Source: a bacterium (Candidatus Howlettbacteria) CG_4_10_14_0_8_um_filter_40_9
GTDB taxonomy: Bacteria; Patescibacteriota; CPR2; UBA1875; GCA-2785325
Direction: 5' to 3'
Length of the DNA stretch: 7,128 nt
NCBI GenBank assembly: GCA_002785325.1
Contig: PFMH01000027.1
Location: 1-7,128, forward strand
Shown here: piece by piece, positions 4,246 to 7,128 of the stretch
Numbering within the stretch: the stretch's first letter is position 1
Layout: each line of letters opens with the position of its first letter
Notes under the pieces: generated by a model
Seen by the model: only the letters and a program-made list of their open reading frames with translations
Databases searched by the model: none
What the model was told of the DNA's origin: nothing
Program-made: the position numbers and the translations under genes

Positions 4246-5772
4246 TTACTTTGCTATTTCGATCGTTCTCGTCTCCCTTATCACATTGACTTTTATCTGA
4301 CCCGGATATTTTAGATCTTGTTCTATCTTTTCAGCAATCTTTTTTGCCAATTTTGCTGAAGCTAGATCATCGAGTTTTTCCGGCTGAACCAAGACCCTTA
4401 CTTCCCTACCTGCCTGGATCGCAAACGATTTTTCTACTCCGGTAAAGGAGTTGGCAATATTTTCTATTTCGGTAAGACGCTTAATATAGTTTTCTATACT
4501 ATCCCTTCTAGCCCCCGGTCTGGAAGCCGAGATGGCATCCGCTACATAAACGATGATAGCTTCCGGTGTCTTGAACGGAACATCTTGATGATGAGCTTCA
4601 ACTGCGTGGATTACCGCTTCACTCATGCCAAATTTTTTACATATATCTCTCGAGATAGAAGAGTGTGTTCCTTCTATTTCTCTGTCTATCGCTTTTCCGA
4701 CATCGTGCAGCAACGCTCCAAGCTTCGCCGTCTTGACGTCGGCATGGATCTCCGCTGCCAGAGCGCTTGCGATATGCACCGCTTCGAGCGTATGCTTCAA
4801 AACATTTTGTCCGTAGGATGTTCTAAACTTGAGCCTTCCTAATATTTTCAAGAGGTCAAGTTGTAGTCCGGGGATATTGGCTTCAAAAGCTGCTTGTTCC
4901 CCTGCTTCCTTTATTTCTTTATCTATCTCGTTTTTCGCCTTCTCCACGGCGTCTTCGATCCGCGAAGGGTTTATCCTTCCGTCTTTCAACATTTCCTCGA
5001 GCGCTCTCTTGCAAATATGTCTTCTCACAGGATCAAAACCGGATATAACGATCGTCTCCGGCGTATCATCGACTATGATGTCGCACCCCGTGAGTTTTTC
5101 TATAGCCTGTATATTTCTGCCTTCTCTACCGATGATTCTTCCTTTCATCTCATCGTTTGGTATGGAGATCGAAGTCACTGTACTTTCGGAAACAAAATCA
5201 CTAGTTGCTCTCTGAATTGCTACGGCTAAAATGTCTCTGGCCTTTGCATCCTCTTGCTCTTTTACATCTTCTTCAACTTTTTTGATTTTTTCCAGAACGT
5301 CTTTTTTGTAATCCCTCTCCACCATTTCGAGAAGTTTTTCTAATGCCTTTTCTTTTGTAAGCTTGGCTATCTTTGCCAGATTTTCTTCTTGCTTGACTCT
5401 GATATCCCGAAGCCCGTTTTTTATTTCTTCGGTTTCTTTTTTTGCCTTCTCGATATCTTCTTTTTTCTTATCAATATTGTCGGATTTTTTATCCAGATTT
5501 TCCTCTTTTGAGACAAGACGCTTCTCAAGATCGGCAATCTGATTCCTTCGTTCATTTTCTTCCTTCTTGGCAGTTTCCTTTAGTTCCAGAGATTCGTTTT
5601 TTGCGCTTAGCACGAGCTCTTTTGCCTCGGTTCTCGCATCTTCGACGATCTTTTTTGATTTGGCCTCCACATTTTCTGATTCTTTTGAAGCAACTACTTT
5701 CCTATAGGTATAGCCTGCTCCCCCGCCTACCACTAGAGATATAACGAACAACACGATACTTGTAGGTTCCAT
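4246..5772 (-). CDS. rny: Ribonuclease Y
   Basis: The 508-residue protein has the standard RNase Y layout and near-standard length. An N-terminal membrane helix (about residues 5-21) is followed by a long Lys/Glu-rich coiled coil (about 28-190). The KH domain at about 198-265 carries GRIIGREGRN (211-220). The HD hydrolase domain starts near 320, with H327, H356-D357 (LLHDVGKAID) and D412 (VADAISASRPGAR) as metal ligands. RNase Y is a membrane-anchored endonuclease that starts decay of many mRNAs, cutting single-stranded AU-rich RNA. The ATG at 5772 is supported by a GAGG Shine-Dalgarno 6 nt upstream (5779-5782) and by the position of the membrane helix. The gene is first of a probable rny-ymdB pair, with a promoter candidate 95-122 nt upstream. 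tsaB lies about 270 nt further upstream in the same direction and is probably a separate unit. Confidence 0.98.
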   Translation of the reverse strand: MEPTSIVLFVISLVVGGGAGYTYRKVVASKESENVEAKSKKIVEDARTEAKELVLSAKNESLELKETAKKEENERRNQIADLEKRLVSKEENLDKKSDNIDKKKEDIEKAKKETEEIKNGLRDIRVKQEENLAKIAKLTKEKALEKLLEMVERDYKKDVLEKIKKVEEDVKEQEDAKARDILAVAIQRATSDFVSESTVTSISIPNDEMKGRIIGREGRNIQAIEKLTGCDIIVDDTPETIVISGFDPVRRHICKRALEEMLKDGRINPSRIEDAVEKAKNEIDKEIKEAGEQAAFEANIPGLQLDLLKILGRLKFRTSYGQNVLKHTLEAVHIASALAAEIHADVKTAKLGALLHDVGKAIDREIEGTHSSISRDICKKFGMSEAVIHAVEAHHQDVPFKTPEAIIVYVADAISASRPGARRDSIENYIKRLTEIENIANSFTGVEKSFAIQAGREVRVLVQPEKLDDLASAKLAKKIAEKIEQDLKYPGQIKVNVIRETRTIEIAK

Positions 5773-5866
5773 ATTTTACCTCGCTTTAGATCAGCAAAGA
5801 GTCGTCCTCATACGTACAAGATCAAGGCGGGAAAAACCGCTTTTTTCATGTAATAAAGTTCAAAAT

Positions 5867-5894
5867 ATTTTATAAGCCCTATATTTTTCGTAAA
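5867..5894 (-). promoter_or_regulatory. Candidate rny promoter
   Basis: On the minus strand TTTACG (5894-5889) and TAAAAT (5872-5867, five of six matches) are 16 bp apart. The leader would be about 88 nt long and would contain a small GCGG/CCGC hairpin (5827-5840). The rest of the 274-nt gap 5773-6046 is AT-rich and shows no gene; GCCCT (5876-5880) and AGGGC (5908-5912) form a weak inverted repeat over the promoter. Confidence 0.45.
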
Positions 5895-6021
5895 CTGATA
5901 AGTTATAAGGGCGACTATATGCTGAAAGATTAATAAATTAAATTTCTAAAATAAGGATATCACGATTTTGGCAAAAAAACAAGAGTTTGAATTAGGAATA
6001 TAATCATTGAACATTAACCAT

Positions 6022-6044
6022 TTACAAAGATCAGACCTTTGTAA
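6022..6044 (-). terminator. Hairpin directly after tsaB, weak terminator candidate
   Basis: TTACAAAG (6022-6029) and CTTTGTAA (6037-6044) form an 8-bp perfect stem with a 7-nt loop that starts 2 nt after the tsaB stop. No T-tract follows on the minus strand, so it may stabilise the 3' end and not terminate. Confidence 0.3.
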
Positions 6045-6046
6045 TA

Positions 6047-6487
6047 TTACCCTACATTCGGTTTTTTCCCGTAGAAAGGCGCAACCGATTTTTCAGACTT
6101 ATTCGCCAGGATCTTTTTTCCTTTCGCTAATAATTTTTCCAGATCAATCGGTTTTAGCTCGGAAACGATGAACTTTTCATTGCCAAAACTTTTACCTTTT
6201 ACTCCGGCGATGGGGATATCTAGAGAATAGGCAAAAGCATTAGCGACAGTCACTCCGACCCGAAGTCCAGTATATGTCCCCGGTCCGAGATAAATGATGA
6301 CGCCGTTTAAATCCTCCGGCTTTACTTTATTTTTCGCCATTAATTTCTCGATATTCGGCAAAAGTTTATCGGAAAGATTTCTAATAACTTCCCAACTTTC
6401 TTCGTCAAAAACCTTTTCATCGTCCGCCAAAGAAATCTGCGCAAATGTTGACGAGGTATCTATAAGTAATAAGTTTTTATTTTTCAT
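6047..6487 (-). CDS. tsaB: TsaB, t6A37 tRNA modification subunit (compact form)
   Basis: TsaB is the catalytically inactive paralogue of TsaD that scaffolds the TsaB-TsaD-TsaE complex for N6-threonylcarbamoyl-adenosine at position 37 of ANN-decoding tRNAs. The start MKNKNLLLIDTSS is the usual first ASKHA strand, and LGPGTYTGLRVGVTVANAFA (67-86) is the TsaB signature near GPGSFTGLRIG. At 146 residues it is far shorter than the roughly 220-230 residues of E. coli or Bacillus TsaB. The first domain is whole, but only a short tail ending in APFYGKKPNVG replaces most of the second. That tail resembles the PxYxRxP end of longer homologues, so it looks like internal reduction, not a broken gene. No Shine-Dalgarno is evident before the ATG. 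The upstream neighbour is tsaE, from which it is separated by an inserted 405-bp element. Confidence 0.9.
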   Translation of the reverse strand: MKNKNLLLIDTSSTFAQISLADDEKVFDEESWEVIRNLSDKLLPNIEKLMAKNKVKPEDLNGVIIYLGPGTYTGLRVGVTVANAFAYSLDIPIAGVKGKSFGNEKFIVSELKPIDLEKLLAKGKKILANKSEKSVAPFYGKKPNVG

Positions 6488-6503
6488 GATAGTGCCGTTT
6501 TAT

Positions 6504-6908
6504 TGTCATCCTGACGACTTGTCTTTCCGTAGCTATCAAGCGAAGGACGAAGGAAGGATCTCAAACTTCTTATTTAAAACCAATCTTCTGCTAAATCACT
6601 CAATGTTAGATTCTGCTCTTTTATCAAAGCTAATTTCTTTTCCAGTCTCCATCCTTTGATTTGTTTTTCTCTGGCAATAGCATCCTTCGGGTTATAACAT
6701 TCTTCAAAATACACTAGCTTGTTTATGTTATATTTTGATGTAAATCCAGCGATCAGCTTATTTTTGTGTTGGTAAACTCTCCTAAAAATGTTGTTCGTTA
6801 CGCCGGTATAATTTACCGTGTTATTCTTAATTCATAAGAATGTAAACGTGATAGGTAGCCATTATTTATAAATTATGGGATTCTTCGTCGTACCTCCTCA
6901 GAATGACA
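6504..6908. mobile_element. 405-bp segment with terminal inverted repeats around a GIY-YIG remnant
   Basis: TGTCATCCTGA (6504-6514) and TCAGAATGACA (6898-6908) are inverted copies matching at 10 of 11 positions. Inside the left end comes a GC-richer run ending in GAAGGACGAAGGAAGGATCT (6542-6561). Inside the right end is GGATTCTTCGTCGTACCTCC (6878-6897). Between them lies a frameshifted GIY-YIG gene on the minus strand. The segment fills all but 21 nt of the tsaE-tsaB gap. No target-site duplication is obvious and no transposase is encoded, so mobility in trans or mobility by the nuclease is inference. Confidence 0.55.
6574..6862 (-). pseudogene. Frameshifted GIY-YIG endonuclease gene
   Basis: On the minus strand the reading starts MATYHVYILMN and then hits TAA, because of one extra base near 6829-6832 (AATTAAG where AATAAG would keep the frame). 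From there the shifted frame is open to TAA at 6576-6574. Removing one base gives a coherent 95-residue protein. VYI lies at 6-8, YTG at 18-20, R27-R28 and H32 in FRRVYQHKN, and FTSKYNINKLVYFE at 40-53. The metal-binding E65 is in AREKQIKGW. This matches the common 90-100-residue GIY-YIG subfamily of CPR and other bacteria; KGW replaces the usual KGG. It is either a young pseudogene or a sequencing error, since all catalytic residues are kept. Too short in any single frame to stand out, it sits inside the inverted-repeat-bounded segment between tsaE and tsaB and in the same direction as both. Confidence 0.85.
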
Positions 6909-6913
6909 GCGCG

Positions 6914-7128
6914 CTATACTTTTAACAATCCTTCATGTCTCTGCCCATTCGCTCTAAGAATTATTTCTCTTTTGTCCTCCCTAACGTATTCAAATTTCAC
7001 CACCAGCTTTTCCTTTGGCAGTTCGGCTTCTATCTTCTCCGCCCATTCGACGACGACAATGCCAGCCGGATCCTCGAGCGCTTCAATCAGTTCATAGTTT
7101 ACCATGTCTTTGGGATTATCGATGCGGT
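6914..7128 (-). CDS. tsaE: TsaE C-terminal part (cut by window edge)
   Basis: Only the last 70 codons and part of another are visible. They begin xRIDNPKDM, where the cut codon ends in AC and could be the Tyr of the YRI/YRL motif, and continue EALEDPAGIVVVEWAEKIEAELP. In TsaE this region holds the HxDxYRL strand and the V(I)EWxE motif after the Walker elements; the Walker A part lies outside the window. TsaE is the ATPase that resets the TsaB-TsaD complex in t6A37 synthesis. The reading frame runs straight to the window edge, so the internal Met at 7105 is not the start. The C-terminus VREDKREIILRANGQRHEGL is plausible for the family but poorly conserved. It lies upstream of tsaB, its usual partner. 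Confidence 0.85.
   Translation of the reverse strand, partial: RIDNPKDMVNYELIEALEDPAGIVVVEWAEKIEAELPKEKLVVKFEYVREDKREIILRANGQRHEGLLKV

Noticed and set aside
5827..5846. Plus-strand terminator GCGG/CCGC with T6
   Set aside because: No plus-strand gene ends nearby; on the minus strand it lies in the rny leader with the A-run on the wrong side.
6504..6908. Target-site duplication around the 405-bp segment
   Set aside because: The flanks (TTTTAT on the left, GCGCGC on the right) do not match; insertion is argued only from the inverted ends and position.

Overview
The window looks like bacterial chromosome from a small, AT-rich genome, most likely of the Candidate Phyla Radiation (Patescibacteria, Parcubacteria-like). 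This is an inference from several traits together: tiny stand-alone GIY-YIG nucleases, a shortened TsaB, frequent short palindromic repeats of the GTCATTCTGG type between genes, genes with TATAAT boxes so close to the start codon that the mRNA would be leaderless, and conserved rny-ymdB and tsaE-tsaB pairs. TGA ends ymdB in a sensible place, so the standard bacterial code fits and TGA recoding is not indicated.

Left part (1-1860, plus strand): a tRNA cluster, Pro(UGG), Gly(UCC), Arg(UCU), His(GUG), all with encoded CCA, that appears to have been invaded several times. A GIY-YIG gene ends 3 nt before tRNA-Pro. An HTH plus LAGLIDADG-like gene ends on the first base of tRNA-Gly. Behind tRNA-Pro and tRNA-Arg sit two units of 138 and 140 nt. 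Each ends in a second copy of that tRNA's own 3' tail, and each tail copy is split by a different 29-30 nt hairpin at nearly the same point. A third, diverged copy of the unit's core lies before tRNA-His. I consider this the best candidate for something undescribed.

Middle (1860-2870, plus strand): a terminator, then a small P-loop kinase-like gene broken by a one-base frameshift, then a small three-helix membrane protein. Both have a -10 box 6-7 nt before the ATG. A 17-bp bidirectional terminator separates these genes from the convergent minus-strand block.

Right part (2883-7128, minus strand, in transcription order): tsaE (cut by the window edge), tsaB, rny, ymdB and an HU gene. TsaE and TsaB belong to the t6A37 tRNA modification machinery. 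RNase Y and YmdB are the membrane-anchored mRNA decay endonuclease and its usual phosphodiesterase neighbour. HU is the nucleoid protein. The tsaE-tsaB junction is almost entirely filled by a 405-bp segment with near-perfect 11-bp terminal inverted repeats around a frameshifted GIY-YIG gene. A 122-bp palindromic element with related core sequence lies between HU and ymdB.
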